Shown here piece by piece: positions 9,381 to 19,092 of a stretch of DNA of 64,000 nt. The notes beneath the pieces are model-generated. The model had not been told where the DNA came from, made no database searches, and saw only the letters and a program-made list of their open reading frames with translations. Source of the DNA: Rhodohalobacter barkolensis (GTDB lineage: Bacteria > Bacteroidota > Rhodothermia > Balneolales > Balneolaceae). Position 1 is the first letter of the stretch; each line of letters opens with the position of its first letter. The translations under genes were made by a program, and so were the position numbers. The stretch is from the NCBI RefSeq assembly GCF_002834295.1, contig NZ_PISP01000003.1, positions 372,001 through 436,000 of the forward strand, given 5' to 3'.

Positions 9381-9972
9381 CTGATAGAAGTCTGTTTGTT
9401 CATTAAAATCTACAAAAGTCCAGTTCCAGTGAATACCACTTTGCCGGCAACTTGTTTTATAAAGAGCTGCAAAAGACTTATTTGTTACAGATTTTAACAG
9501 GGAAATATTAGTTATAATTAATCTTTGGTCTGTAAAGGTTTTTTAAAAACCATTCAAAAAAGATCTTACTAACACAGGATTAGAATGTTCCAATATAAAT
9601 CTCTCGATTTAAAAAATTATTAAATGAAACGCTTATGCGTTTCTGTGTAATGATTATCTTTCATGATACTTAAATACAGATGTTGGGAAATCTCAATAGA
9701 ATGAGTTAATCTCTCTTTACTGTTTTTTATCAATTCCACTCAGTAAGAAAAGTTTTACACGAGCACATCAAAAAAGTATCCAGTCCGTCCCTTATCGGGA
9801 TAATTCCCAACATATTAGTCTTGAAAAACTAAACAATTATAATTCACTCCTTTCCAGGGATCATCAGTAAAGGTAGTAGGCTGCCGCTGACTACCAACGT
9901 GTGAAGTTGCATAAATAGAGGTATACATCAGAACGTAGTGACATAGCTTTTATGTCCAATTAGATCTGTCAC
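9381..9972. other. 592-bp spacer, no gene seen
   Basis: AT-rich, with frequent stops in all frames, and no tRNA-like or clear terminator hairpin. It separates the LRR/T9SS gene from the ATP-grasp operon and must contain the LRR gene promoter near its left end. No repeat unit shared with other spacers was recognised. Confidence 0.5.
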
Positions 9973-11037
9973 TCATTTTCCCAAAAAAAGGGGGCCAAAT
10001 TGTGCATCAATATCCCAAAACCATGGATTCTTAGCATTCCATTCTAAAATAATGGGTCTTCCACTTTCATTCACATAAACGTCCCAGCCCACCAAGCCTA
10101 CGTAGGGATATGACTTGTGAGCCACTTTACAACATGCAATTATATCGTCAACAAAAGGAATCCTTAATTCTTTAAACCGGTATCCTGTATCCGGATGATG
10201 CTCTCCGGCTTCCAGTCCAAATTCGTCATAAGCACTGCTGCTCACCTCTCCATTCATTTTAACAGATATCCATATTCCACCACACGATACGTTATCCACT
10301 CTATTTTTTTCTGTGCCGAATCTTAAGTTTATGAACTTGACGGCAACTTCGCCTCTCTTTTCCATATGTGTTAAAACCCGAAAAGTATTTACTGAATGCG
10401 GATAAACTTCCCTCAGAGATTTATGCTGACGAGCCACTTCCTGAAATACCAAATCAGAGTCTGCAGGAAGTTCATCTATTCTTATATGTCTTGAGTGTAA
10501 AAACAGAATTCCTTTCCCTTGCCTTCCGTTGTCCGGTTTAATCACAATTTCCCGATTCAAATTGATAAGATATTCCCGCACCTGATCCTCATCAAGGACG
10601 TTCCCCCTTCTGTCAATATATTCACCCCTTATGCGCGTCAGATGGGGTTCAACGGTTATCCCGGGAAAAAGCTTATGATCCATTGATTTAGCATCACTCA
10701 ATGAAGCAAATATTTCCGGGTTTACCTTGGGCAGGATTTCAAACCGGTACACATCATCCGGAATCCAGCCCTCTATAAATTCACCGCGCATCTCAGTATA
10801 AAGTGCCAGCCACGGCCAGTATGCAGAACTGCCAAACGTTTCCCGACAGTACCGTTTAATCTCTGCCTTGAGTGGACGATTAACAATCTTATATCCCCTG
10901 ATTTTAATTAAACGCTTCCTTAAGTTTCGGGCCTCATTTCTGGAGACACGATACATTGCAAATCGTTCAAATCGATCATTAAGTACTATTAAAGCACGCT
11001 TGATGCGAAATAGAAACCTAGATATCAGATCATACAT
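9973..11037 (-). CDS. Sugar-transfer-associated ATP-grasp ligase (1 of 4)
   Basis: A 354-residue ATP-grasp enzyme resembling Pfam ATPgrasp_ST (sugar-transfer-associated ATP-grasp). Visible motifs: EIVIKPDNGRQGKGILFL (ATP-binding Lys and Gly-rich loop), LVFQEVARQH (adenine-binding strand), NRVDNVSCGG (substrate loop), and at the end GWDVYVNESGRPIILEWNAK with Asp319, Glu332 and Asn334 as likely Mg ligands. ATP-grasp enzymes activate a carboxylate as acyl-phosphate and join it to an amine or thiol. In this setting an amide bond between an amino acid or uronic acid and the polysaccharide is plausible. It is the last gene of a run of four homologues, 256 bases after the next one. Substrate unknown. 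Confidence 0.85.
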   Translation of the reverse strand: MYDLISRFLFRIKRALIVLNDRFERFAMYRVSRNEARNLRKRLIKIRGYKIVNRPLKAEIKRYCRETFGSSAYWPWLALYTEMRGEFIEGWIPDDVYRFEILPKVNPEIFASLSDAKSMDHKLFPGITVEPHLTRIRGEYIDRRGNVLDEDQVREYLINLNREIVIKPDNGRQGKGILFLHSRHIRIDELPADSDLVFQEVARQHKSLREVYPHSVNTFRVLTHMEKRGEVAVKFINLRFGTEKNRVDNVSCGGIWISVKMNGEVSSSAYDEFGLEAGEHHPDTGYRFKELRIPFVDDIIACCKVAHKSYPYVGLVGWDVYVNESGRPIILEWNAKNPWFWDIDAQFGPLFLGK

Positions 11038-11293
11038 ATTTATTCAATTAAGGACCAGTGATTCATTTTGCAATAATCGATAACCTCCTTAATAAACTCA
11101 TCAAAAAATGAGATACTACAATGTTGTACAAATTCACCTTCGATGAAATTCATAGTTATCTTATCCAAAGAACAGTTATAGAAGAACCCATAGCGTCTGA
11201 ATTTTTACTATTTCGATCCAAAATTTCGGGAAATAAACCATCTATGATTAAAAGGGGGCCTGCAAAGAATATAGCGTAATGAGCAATTCAAAT

Positions 11294-12364
11294 TTATGTT
11301 TTATTAATTATTGATTTTAGATCCCAAATCGGCCCTACATGAGGCTCTGCTTGCCACATACCCGGACGAATTGCGTTCCACTCAATCATTCTTGGTTCTG
11401 AGTCCAAGTCTATGCACACATCCCAAGCTATGTATCTCACATATGGAAAATAACTGTGATGTTGGGTACATTTTTCAATTGCGTATTTTACAGATGGAAC
11501 TTTTATAGTCTTGAGTGAATTGGCGAGGCTAAGATTTTCCTGATCAACATTTAATCCTACCGAATCTAAAATACCGCTTACTGGCTTACCTTCAACATTT
11601 AAAAAACAGTATCTGCCTCCCGCATTAGTATTATCAAGCCGATTCCCACCAGTGCCAAAACGACATAAAACAAATTTAAATGAAACAGAACCGTCTGATT
11701 CAAGAAAAGTTGCAATTCTAAGCGTGTTCAATGAATGTTTATGGAATTTCGATAATACAGGATGCTGTTTGACGACTGGCTGAATAACAAAATTATCCTT
11801 GTCTTTTTCCAATTCATTAATGCCCAGATCATTGGTTTTTAAGAATCGAATATCTCTTCCTGCAAAACCACCATCTTTTTTCACGACTACCTCTTGAGCT
11901 TCTGCCCTAATTCTGTCAATCAATTTATCCATGGATATAATATTCCAGTCTTGGTCATAATAGATTCCTGATACTTTTAAGGCTAATGGTTTTACTGCAA
12001 AATCATCAAAGTACATATGGTAAAACGTTTTCATATCACTTACTTCAGAAAACCTCTTGATATTCCAATCATCCAATAGCGTAATTTGAAAGTAATCATT
12101 AGGCAGCCACCCGGGGATAAACTCACCTTTTATCTCAGTATAAACCGCGAGCCATGGCCAAAGTGAAGGGGTTCCAAACACGTCATTTGAGTACTCTTTA
12201 ATCTCATCTTTTACTTTTTTAGTAACGACCTCACTGCCTGTTCTCTCTATGACACTTTGCCGAATTCCATGCGCCTTCTTTGTATACTGTTTTAGCCGAT
12301 ACTTTTTTAGCAACCTTTTCTTTAAGGGAGATAACTTTTTCACAATATACATACCCATTATCAT
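11294..12364 (-). CDS. Sugar-transfer-associated ATP-grasp ligase (2 of 4)
   Basis: A 356-residue paralogue of the flanking genes. It keeps the ATP-grasp motifs EVVVKKDGGFAGRDIRFL, FVIQPVVKQHP, NRLDNTNAGG and AWDVCIDLDSEPRMIEWNAI (Asp315, Glu328 and Asn330 as candidate Mg ligands). The N-terminal half shares the WPWLAVYTEIKGEFIPGWLP block with its neighbours, which probably shapes the acceptor site. It lies 13 bases after the upstream homologue, so the two are in one operon. It is likely a carboxylate-amine ligase acting on polysaccharide precursors. The exact reaction is unknown. Confidence 0.85.
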   Translation of the reverse strand: MIMGMYIVKKLSPLKKRLLKKYRLKQYTKKAHGIRQSVIERTGSEVVTKKVKDEIKEYSNDVFGTPSLWPWLAVYTEIKGEFIPGWLPNDYFQITLLDDWNIKRFSEVSDMKTFYHMYFDDFAVKPLALKVSGIYYDQDWNIISMDKLIDRIRAEAQEVVVKKDGGFAGRDIRFLKTNDLGINELEKDKDNFVIQPVVKQHPVLSKFHKHSLNTLRIATFLESDGSVSFKFVLCRFGTGGNRLDNTNAGGRYCFLNVEGKPVSGILDSVGLNVDQENLSLANSLKTIKVPSVKYAIEKCTQHHSYFPYVRYIAWDVCIDLDSEPRMIEWNAIRPGMWQAEPHVGPIWDLKSIINKT

Positions 12365-12377
12365 CTGTTTTTAATAT

Positions 12378-13448
12378 TCAAATTAAGCCTTTAAAGTGCG
12401 GGCCAAAGAGTGGTTCCAGAGTCCAGATCAATGGCCTCCTCGCATTCCACTCAAGTAACCGTACTTCACCCGTGGCTTCTACACATACATCCCACCCTAT
12501 GATTCTTGTGAATGGGAACTTTTTGTGGGCGGCCACACAACTCTCCACGGCTTTGGCAAAACCGGGAATTTTCATCCCCTGATAGGTAAAACCATGTTCG
12601 GGATGTTTCGCTTCTGTAATAAGTCCCATTCCTCGGTAGGCATCAGAACAGATGTAACCGGAAGAGTCAATATTTGCATATAAACCTCCCGAACTGGTAT
12701 TATCCACTCTTGATTCACCCCGCCCAAACCTTATATAAGTCAAAACAGGTTTCAAAGGGCCCTCATCTGTCCTGAAAGTGATAATCCTGATCGTGTTTAC
12801 AGAATTGCCCGAAAATAGTGCCATCTCTTCATGCTGTTTAATGGCCGGCTGTATAACAAAGTTAGAGTTTACATCCAATAGATCCGTGTTAAATTCATCT
12901 GTGGACACAAATTGTGTATCGTGCCCGCCCCGGCCTCCATCGGTTTTTATGACAACTTCATGTCCGTAATCCTTTAATCTTTCAGATAAATGATCTTTAG
13001 AAAGCGGTTCATAGTCAGAATTGTACCACTGCCCTGAAATTTTTACCGCAATCGGCTTTACCGCGAAATCACCGAACAGCTGATAATCAAAGGTTTTGTA
13101 CAAACTTACTTCACTTAATTGATTCCATTTGGGAAGCAAACGAAACCGATAGTAGTCAATCGGTAACCACCCTTCCAAAAACTCCCCTCTCATTTCTGTA
13201 TAATATGCCAGCCACGGCCAGTAGTCGGGTGTTCCAAATTGGCTTGATGAGTATTCCTTTATTCTTTTCTTTAATTTAGTATTTATAATTTGTTTTCCAT
13301 TGCGAAACTTCACAACCTCGCTCCGAAGGTGGTTTGCATTAACCCTTGAAATCTTATGGCTTAATGTATTCTGAACCCCTGTACAAACTGAGCCGATAGA
13401 AATTTTTACTCTGCTAATCGATCTCGCTAAAAAATCGTATCTATCCAT
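12378..13448 (-). CDS. Sugar-transfer-associated ATP-grasp ligase (3 of 4)
   Basis: An ATP-grasp protein closest to its two downstream neighbours: EVVIKTDGGRGGHDTQFV, FVIQPAIKQHE, SRVDNTSSGG, and GWDVCVEATGEVRLLEWNAR near the C terminus, followed by FGPHF as in the neighbour. The longest open frame begins at 13,481 with TTG, but the ATG at 13,448 (MDRYDFLARS) is preferred. It starts just after the upstream stop (13,451) and gives an N terminus like the paralogue at 9973 (MYDLISRF). That makes a protein of about 356 residues. The shared WPWLAYYTEMRGEFLEGWLP block is intact. It is likely part of a set of ligases that modify the glycan with amino acids; the substrate is not known. Confidence 0.85.
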   Translation of the reverse strand: MDRYDFLARSISRVKISIGSVCTGVQNTLSHKISRVNANHLRSEVVKFRNGKQIINTKLKKRIKEYSSSQFGTPDYWPWLAYYTEMRGEFLEGWLPIDYYRFRLLPKWNQLSEVSLYKTFDYQLFGDFAVKPIAVKISGQWYNSDYEPLSKDHLSERLKDYGHEVVIKTDGGRGGHDTQFVSTDEFNTDLLDVNSNFVIQPAIKQHEEMALFSGNSVNTIRIITFRTDEGPLKPVLTYIRFGRGESRVDNTSSGGLYANIDSSGYICSDAYRGMGLITEAKHPEHGFTYQGMKIPGFAKAVESCVAAHKKFPFTRIIGWDVCVEATGEVRLLEWNARRPLIWTLEPLFGPHFKGLI

Positions 13449-13450
13449 GT

Positions 13451-14563
13451 CTATTTTCTTGACCAATGTCGTTCTATGCAATATTGCTTTACCTCATCCA
13501 TAAACTCTCCGAAAAAAGGCTGGCCCGGATACTGTGAAAACCGGATACTGTGCCCTTTGGTGTTGATCTCAATAATCCTCCATGATCCGCTGCTATCGTA
13601 GCAGAGGTCAAGGCCAACCACTCGGAGCTGGAACATTTTGGATCCGACTTCCAATGCAAGGTTTTTCAATTTTTTAAATTCAGGCAGTGCCTGGTCGAAA
13701 GCCAGACCCGTAACGGGATGAGTTTTAAATTTTTGCCCGTACCGGTCGAGCGCGTATCCGTGTAGCCTCCCATTCTCCCTGACAAGGGAGATCAGCCCCC
13801 CGGAGGCCACGTTGTCCAGCGCACCCCCGTTACCCATTCGCTGTGCAATATTCACAATATGTGTCTTATTATCGATTACAGACTTATATAGATAGACCCG
13901 TACCGTGTTGAGACTCGGGGGGTGTAATCTGCTTTGGATTTCGTTCTGCGTAATCCTTTCCTGCACCACAAAGTTTTTTTTCTCTTTAATTTTAGTGAGC
14001 AGCTCTTCACTGTTCTCAACAAAGTGTATGGCATTCCCGCCCCAGGAGTCCATATTCGGCTTCAGAATAGCCGGGTAGTGAAACTGCTCCGCCAGCTCTT
14101 TTAGATTTTCCGGTTTCACGCTGTTGTAGTTTGTATCCAGAAGCTCTCCGTCAATGTTGTGAAGGTAATCTTTGGGAAAAATCCCTTCTGAAAACCAACG
14201 GTTATAGAGGCTCTTGTTCCCCAAATAGTGCGCTTCGGGTATCCTGTTCAGGCTTGGCTCTATATCGGCCTGAAAGATCTCTTCCGGAATAATTTTGGGA
14301 TCGGCGTCACCAGAAATCGCCTCGCAGATTCGCAGCGTATCAGGCCTGAAGGTGGATTGGAAATCCGACCAGTATTCCCGGTGAGCCTTCTCTTTTACTT
14401 TTGTTGCTTCTTCTCTATACTCCGGGTGTTTGTCAAACACAATACCATGTCTCTTTTTCCACGCTTTTTTTGCTCCTCTGCTTCTTGTGCTGTAGTTAAA
14501 AGCACTTTTAACATGCTCTTTCAACGACATGTTTCCGGATAGTATTCTCTTAATCATCTTCAC
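13451..14563 (-). CDS. Sugar-transfer-associated ATP-grasp ligase (4 of 4, divergent)
   Basis: A 370-residue member of the same ATP-grasp family, but clearly further from the other three. Motifs: PAILKPNMDSWGGNAIHFV, FVVQERITQNE, GALDNVASGG, and GLDLCYDSSGSWRIIEINTK (Asp319, Glu332, Asn334). It lacks the WPWLA-YTE-GEF-GW block and has a different N-terminal half, which suggests a different acceptor. GTG at 14,563 and ATG at 14,557 are both possible starts. Either way the gene overlaps the end of the upstream deacetylase homologue, evidence of tight coupling. Carboxylate-amine ligase activity is inferred from the family. Confidence 0.82.
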   Translation of the reverse strand: MKMIKRILSGNMSLKEHVKSAFNYSTRSRGAKKAWKKRHGIVFDKHPEYREEATKVKEKAHREYWSDFQSTFRPDTLRICEAISGDADPKIIPEEIFQADIEPSLNRIPEAHYLGNKSLYNRWFSEGIFPKDYLHNIDGELLDTNYNSVKPENLKELAEQFHYPAILKPNMDSWGGNAIHFVENSEELLTKIKEKKNFVVQERITQNEIQSRLHPPSLNTVRVYLYKSVIDNKTHIVNIAQRMGNGGALDNVASGGLISLVRENGRLHGYALDRYGQKFKTHPVTGLAFDQALPEFKKLKNLALEVGSKMFQLRVVGLDLCYDSSGSWRIIEINTKGHSIRFSQYPGQPFFGEFMDEVKQYCIERHWSRK

Positions 14564-15704
14564 CCGTTATCAATCGACCAATATGTACCGATGTCATAAA
14601 TTCAACCTCCGGCCATGTTTTCAATATCCCTTCAAGCACCTCTTGTAACATCTTCAAAGATCGGTCCCTGTTTTTGGGGTCAAGATATCCAACATAATTA
14701 ATCCGATGGCTGCAGATTACAGCCGGCTTATTCATCCGAAATGCTGCCTGCACCTGTTTTAAACAACGTTCTACAGGATCATCAATCCCGTTTTTAAACA
14801 GCGAAGGTTCAAAAAGTACATTTCTGACCAAGTAAATCTGTCCATACTTGTTTCTCTCACCCAGCGTACGGGGATGCAGTTTTACTCCACCTTGGGGTAT
14901 CGGCTCCTTCATTTTGCGGTTCCCCTGGTAGTATTTCACTCCATACCTGTTCATCTTTTCATCATAATCTGAGCTCCATAGGTAGTTGGGCGGGATAAAT
15001 GAATCCGACCGGTACCCAAAAAGCTCCTCAAAAAGATCGAGCCCCTCCAGGATAATTTCCAGCTTCTCCTCTTTATCCTCAACACTACTGTAGTTCAGCG
15101 TTTCAACGTACCTATTTCCCCCTTTTACACCACGGGGAATCGATCCGGGGATACCATGCTTAAAACCGAATATTGCGTCGCGATCGCCCCGTCGCAGTGC
15201 GTTCATGAACATCGAAACATTCAGATGTTCTCTTCCATGCGATTGTGGGTAGAATAGTTTCTGCTCCAACCCTTCTTTCCAAAGATTAAAACATCGGCCG
15301 TGTTCGGGATACCGCTTGAAAGTCTCCGTGATCGGTTCATAGTGATACTCCTTAAATCCGGACGCCTCTATTTTTCCAAAATCCGGATTTGCCACGAGTG
15401 AGTTCGCTGTAATGACCGGATGGTTACCATTAAAGTCCTTAAACCCTGACAGCAATTCAAAAAGCAGTTCAAGATCGTTCTCACTCGCCAGGCTGTCATA
15501 TTTTTCGTAGGCGATTCGATCAACCCTGTAACCCGCTTTCAAGCATTTATTGAAGACCTGTTTTGACGGCATTCGGATACTGCCCCAATCGTCCGATTCA
15601 ATCACAATAATTTTACGGTCTGTTGTCCATCCTCCCAGATTAGTGATGTATGGTCCAAGCTTTCGCTTAAACTTTTGCATCCCCCTTACAATCGTGCTAT
15701 ACAT
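14550..15704 (-). CDS. NodB-like polysaccharide deacetylase homologue (paralogue 2 of 3)
   Basis: A 384-residue paralogue of the genes at 3093 and 20,125. It keeps the candidate catalytic set: IESDDWGS (Asp38, Asp39), SHGREHL (His156, His160) and CSHRINYVG near the C terminus. No signal peptide is evident. It starts 8 bases inside the end of the upstream ATP-grasp gene and overlaps the downstream one, so it is co-translated with ATP-grasp ligases on both sides. A simple reading is that deacetylation frees an amine on a sugar that a ligase then acylates. That link is inference from gene order. Confidence 0.78.
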   Translation of the reverse strand: MYSTIVRGMQKFKRKLGPYITNLGGWTTDRKIIVIESDDWGSIRMPSKQVFNKCLKAGYRVDRIAYEKYDSLASENDLELLFELLSGFKDFNGNHPVITANSLVANPDFGKIEASGFKEYHYEPITETFKRYPEHGRCFNLWKEGLEQKLFYPQSHGREHLNVSMFMNALRRGDRDAIFGFKHGIPGSIPRGVKGGNRYVETLNYSSVEDKEEKLEIILEGLDLFEELFGYRSDSFIPPNYLWSSDYDEKMNRYGVKYYQGNRKMKEPIPQGGVKLHPRTLGERNKYGQIYLVRNVLFEPSLFKNGIDDPVERCLKQVQAAFRMNKPAVICSHRINYVGYLDPKNRDRSLKMLQEVLEGILKTWPEVEFMTSVHIGRLITGEDD

Positions 15705-16722
15705 TCGATTTTACCAGGCTTTTCAGGCAAGATTCAACCATCCAATGCTGAGGGTTAAAAGGTCCCGGGTGCCAATTCATCATTTCATCCCAATACCCTT
15801 CACAAGATTCATACACTTGGGTGGTAAAACCAAAACTAATCTCAACAATCATCGGCTTCCCGTTACTGTATACATAATCCAGTGCAAGAGACTGGCTGTT
15901 CAGTTTTTCCGCAAGCTGGAATGATAGCCGTATGGTCTCCTCATCAAAAAGCTCTTTCCTGTACTCCACCTCACCACTGCCGGATGCCCGGAAATCATTT
16001 TTCCTTACAAGACGTTTGATAGCGAACGCCTTTTCATCGATTACAATTATACGTGTGTCGGAGTCATTTTCAGGTATGAAATCCTGAAAATAGACATAGC
16101 CTCTTTCATTGCCTGCAATCCTGTCAAATTCAGTTGTATAACCAAGCCTTACAACTCCTTTAAAAACATTCCATAGTGAGTTTTTTCCTATTCTGTATAA
16201 ACGCCATCTCTCCTTTAAATTTGAACCGGGTTCATACTGGCTAAATCCTTTACCAAATGCTTTCTTAATCATTTTACGAGCAGTACGTCGATCTCTTATC
16301 AATCGGACCTGAGAAGAGCCCGCGCCTCTGCGAAGCTTAAACACTTTCGGAAATTCAGTAGAATCAGCCCAATTCAATGCCTTATCCTTCTCGTAAAACA
16401 GATAAGAAGGAACAATTGGTGCCCCCATAGCCTCCAATAGATAGGTTTGTCCTACCTTGTCATCAAAATGCCAGCCGGTATGAAAATCAGGGAATACTTT
16501 TTTCCCGGCAGTTTGCAGTGAATAGACCAGCTGTTTGGCAAAAAGAATGTCTTTACAATTTGTTTGATGGAAGTGCCACATCACTATATCACAGTCCCTT
16601 ACATCATCAATAATGGATGTGCTATAGCAGTCTACGATTTTATATGGAATACTGTTTTTTTCACAATACTCAATCCAGTGGCTACTGAAACCGTCTTTTC
16701 TGTGGTGAATGGCAATTTTCAT
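15697..16722 (-). CDS. RimK-like ATP-grasp protein (tandem copy 1)
   Basis: A 341-residue ATP-grasp protein. It begins MKIAIHHRKDGFSSHWIEYC and has WHFHQTNCKDILFAKQL in a pre-ATP-grasp domain, then FPKVFKLRRGAGSSQVRLI (nucleotide-binding Lys and Gly loop), YVYFQDFIPENDSDTRIIV (hinge and adenine strand), FRASGSGEVEY, and ALDYVYSNGKPMIVEISFG (C-terminal acidic Mg ligands). This layout resembles RimK/glutathione-synthetase-type ligases that form peptide or amide bonds. It is a close paralogue of the upstream gene at 16,883, from which it is 160 bases away, and overlaps the next gene by 8 bases. The amino acid or amine partner is unknown. Confidence 0.8.
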   Translation of the reverse strand: MKIAIHHRKDGFSSHWIEYCEKNSIPYKIVDCYSTSIIDDVRDCDIVMWHFHQTNCKDILFAKQLVYSLQTAGKKVFPDFHTGWHFDDKVGQTYLLEAMGAPIVPSYLFYEKDKALNWADSTEFPKVFKLRRGAGSSQVRLIRDRRTARKMIKKAFGKGFSQYEPGSNLKERWRLYRIGKNSLWNVFKGVVRLGYTTEFDRIAGNERGYVYFQDFIPENDSDTRIIVIDEKAFAIKRLVRKNDFRASGSGEVEYRKELFDEETIRLSFQLAEKLNSQSLALDYVYSNGKPMIVEISFGFTTQVYESCEGYWDEMMNWHPGPFNPQHWMVESCLKSLVKSNV

Positions 16723-16882
16723 AGTCCTGATTTATCCTTGTACCTCTTTAGTCTCTCGTATTTATGACACATATCAATTGTACTGAATTTTACTTATTTC
16801 TAACCTGTAATATCAACACATTTGTAACTTTCACACCGGAGCCCCCAAAGATATTTGTTTTTTTAAATAGCATGCTTCATGC

Positions 16883-17941
16883 TCAATTTTTGTGAATCTG
16901 ATAATCCAGATTCTGTTGCTTTCTATCTTTTTCAAATTTCTTATTCATCATCATATCCACCATCCAGTCCTGCTCGTGAAACTTGCCTTCTATCCAGTTC
17001 ATATTTTCATCCCAATACCCGGTACAATCCTCTGTCATATCACAAAATCCATAGCTGAGTTCTGCAATGAGGTATTCGCCGTCACGCTGCACATAGTCAA
17101 AAGCAACGGCCTGAAGGTTTAACCTTTTTGCTAATTGCTGTGAAATTTCCACAACTTCGTCAGAAAAATATTTTTTTTCATACCGTTTAAATCCACTTCC
17201 CGACGCGCGAAAATCTCCGACTCTCACATCTCTTCGCACCGCGAAGGCTTTTCCATCAACAACATTAATTCTTGTATCATGATTGTTATCGGGAATAAAG
17301 TCCTGAAAATAGACGTAACCTTTTTCCGGGCCTACAATCTTTGAGAATTCAGTTGTATAGCCAAGGCGAATAATTCCTTTGATCACATTTTTTATACCGG
17401 TTTTACCATGGCGAAATAGACGAAAGCGCTCTCTTAAATTTGTAGGTGCATCGTATTGACTAAAACCTGAACCGAATGCACGTCTTACAAGTTGCCTTGC
17501 CTGACGTTTGTCTTTTACCAAACGTACATGATCGGATCCTGATCCCCTTCTCAGTTTAAATACCTTGGGAAAAGTGGTCTCTTCCACCCACTTCATCGCC
17601 TTCTCTTTTTCATAAAATACATACGTTGGCACAAGAGGGGCATCTACTGCTTCAAGAAGATATTTTTGCCCTACTTTATCATCAAAGTGCCAACACGTAT
17701 GGAAATCAGGAAATACTTTTTTACCGGCTGTTTCTAAAGAGTACATCAACTGCTTCGCGAAAATTGCATCTTTGGAATTTGCCTGGTGGAAATGCCACAT
17801 CAGTGCATCACAGTCTTCAAGCTGTTGAACAATATCAGAATCGTAACAGTTTACGATTTTATATGGAATACCGATCTTTTCACAGTATTCAATCCATCGC
17901 TTGCTAAAACTTTCTTTTCTTGGATGAATAGCTATTTTCAT
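16883..17941 (-). CDS. RimK-like ATP-grasp protein (tandem copy 2)
   Basis: A 352-residue tandem paralogue of the gene at 15,697. The motif order is the same: MKIAIHPRKESFSKRWIEYC, WHFHQANSKDAIFAKQL, FPKVFKLRRGSGSDHVRLV, YVYFQDFIPDNNHDTRINV, FRASGSGFKRY and AFDYVQRDGEYLIAELSYG. Both end with a W-DENMNW-like acidic/aromatic tail found in no other ATP-grasp protein of this window. It overlaps the upstream CapA-like gene by 4 bases (ATGA type), strong evidence for one transcript. The duplicated pair may act in succession or on two different amino acids; this is inference. Confidence 0.8.
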   Translation of the reverse strand: MKIAIHPRKESFSKRWIEYCEKIGIPYKIVNCYDSDIVQQLEDCDALMWHFHQANSKDAIFAKQLMYSLETAGKKVFPDFHTCWHFDDKVGQKYLLEAVDAPLVPTYVFYEKEKAMKWVEETTFPKVFKLRRGSGSDHVRLVKDKRQARQLVRRAFGSGFSQYDAPTNLRERFRLFRHGKTGIKNVIKGIIRLGYTTEFSKIVGPEKGYVYFQDFIPDNNHDTRINVVDGKAFAVRRDVRVGDFRASGSGFKRYEKKYFSDEVVEISQQLAKRLNLQAVAFDYVQRDGEYLIAELSYGFCDMTEDCTGYWDENMNWIEGKFHEQDWMVDMMMNKKFEKDRKQQNLDYQIHKN

Positions 17942-19092
17942 GGTGTAAGTGTTTTAATTAATACGTCCCTGTGTGACTCACAGCGTGTTAAGTTCAGCAG
18001 CAGCCTCTTTTTCTTATCCGAGAGCATCGAGGGAGCCAGGTTCCTATTCCTCATTGCATGAAGTAAACGGTTTGAGTGCGGCTCTAAAAAGCCGCTGTAC
18101 ATACGGTATGACCTTTCGCAGTAATTTTTAAATTCAGCCTCCAGCCTGCCATCATCGCTGATAATATTGTTTAAGCGTTCCATTTTATTAAAAAATGCAT
18201 CCTTTTCATCCTGGTTCATCTTTCTCAAACCGGGTGTGCTGTAATTCTGAATGTAGGGGTGATACCTGACTTCAAGCTTATTTTGAGAAACCAATAGCTC
18301 GGCGATCAACCCTTCATGCCAGGAAGATACCGTTGAACGATCCCTTTCAGGCTGATCAAACAAAAAATTACCCAGGCTATAACAAATGGGCACACCGTTG
18401 TATTCTTCATAACCACTCGGGCAATGCGTATGGTGAGAGATTACGGCCGAAGCACCTGCATCCGCAAAAAAGCGATAGGTTTTTTTCATGCGGGGGCTCG
18501 GCAGCTCGTAGTGTTCGTGTCCTCCGTGTACAATCACAATTACATGGTCCGCATCTTTCCGACATTCCCGGATAGAATAGTAATTTTGTACGGGGTCCAT
18601 TCCATACCCCCCGGCCTGATCGTTTCGTGTAGTACCAAATTCATTTTCTGCAATATTGAGAATCGCTATTTTTAAGCCGCTTATTTCACAAAAATAAGGC
18701 TTAGATGCTTCTTCAAAGCTACCTCCCGCGCCCACAGTTGCCAGACCGTTTGCTTTGCACTCTTTTATCGTTGAGTAAAGCCCCTCCTCCCCATAATCCA
18801 TAATATGATTATTGGAAAGGGTTACCAGATCAAAGCCGGCCTTTTTCAAAACCGGCATTGCGTTGGCAGGGCTTTTCAGGCTGGGGCCGGTTTTCGGGAT
18901 TGGGGTTCCATCATTTATTACCGGTGATTCCAGGTTGGAAATGGCCAGGTCGCTTGTTTTTATCAGGTCAGCATACTCGCCAAACAGTGAGTTCACATTA
19001 CCTTTACGAGCAAGCTCTGTTACTCTTCCGCCCCCAAGATGAGTATCCCCTGTAATTACTATTCTTACTACATCTTTCTTTTGCTCACCCAT
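17938..19092 (-). CDS. CapA-like poly-gamma-glutamate capsule metallophosphatase
   Basis: A 384-residue protein of the PGA_cap / CapA family, a calcineurin-like metallophosphoesterase fold. Metal-binding motifs are in order: ITGDTHLGG (Asp16, His18), NLESPV, LSNNHIMDYG, IVIVHGGHEHY, and ISHHTHCPSGYEEYNGVPI followed by YSLGNFLFD. In Bacillus, CapA takes part in poly-gamma-glutamate capsule synthesis or export; many CapA homologues occur in other surface-polymer loci. Unlike Bacillus CapA, no N-terminal membrane anchor is seen, so this copy may be cytoplasmic. It overlaps the next ATP-grasp gene by 4 bases. CapA next to several amide-forming ligases supports an amino-acid-containing polymer. 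Confidence 0.85.
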   Translation of the reverse strand: MGEQKKDVVRIVITGDTHLGGGRVTELARKGNVNSLFGEYADLIKTSDLAISNLESPVINDGTPIPKTGPSLKSPANAMPVLKKAGFDLVTLSNNHIMDYGEEGLYSTIKECKANGLATVGAGGSFEEASKPYFCEISGLKIAILNIAENEFGTTRNDQAGGYGMDPVQNYYSIRECRKDADHVIVIVHGGHEHYELPSPRMKKTYRFFADAGASAVISHHTHCPSGYEEYNGVPICYSLGNFLFDQPERDRSTVSSWHEGLIAELLVSQNKLEVRYHPYIQNYSTPGLRKMNQDEKDAFFNKMERLNNIISDDGRLEAEFKNYCERSYRMYSGFLEPHSNRLLHAMRNRNLAPSMLSDKKKRLLLNLTRCESHRDVLIKTLTP

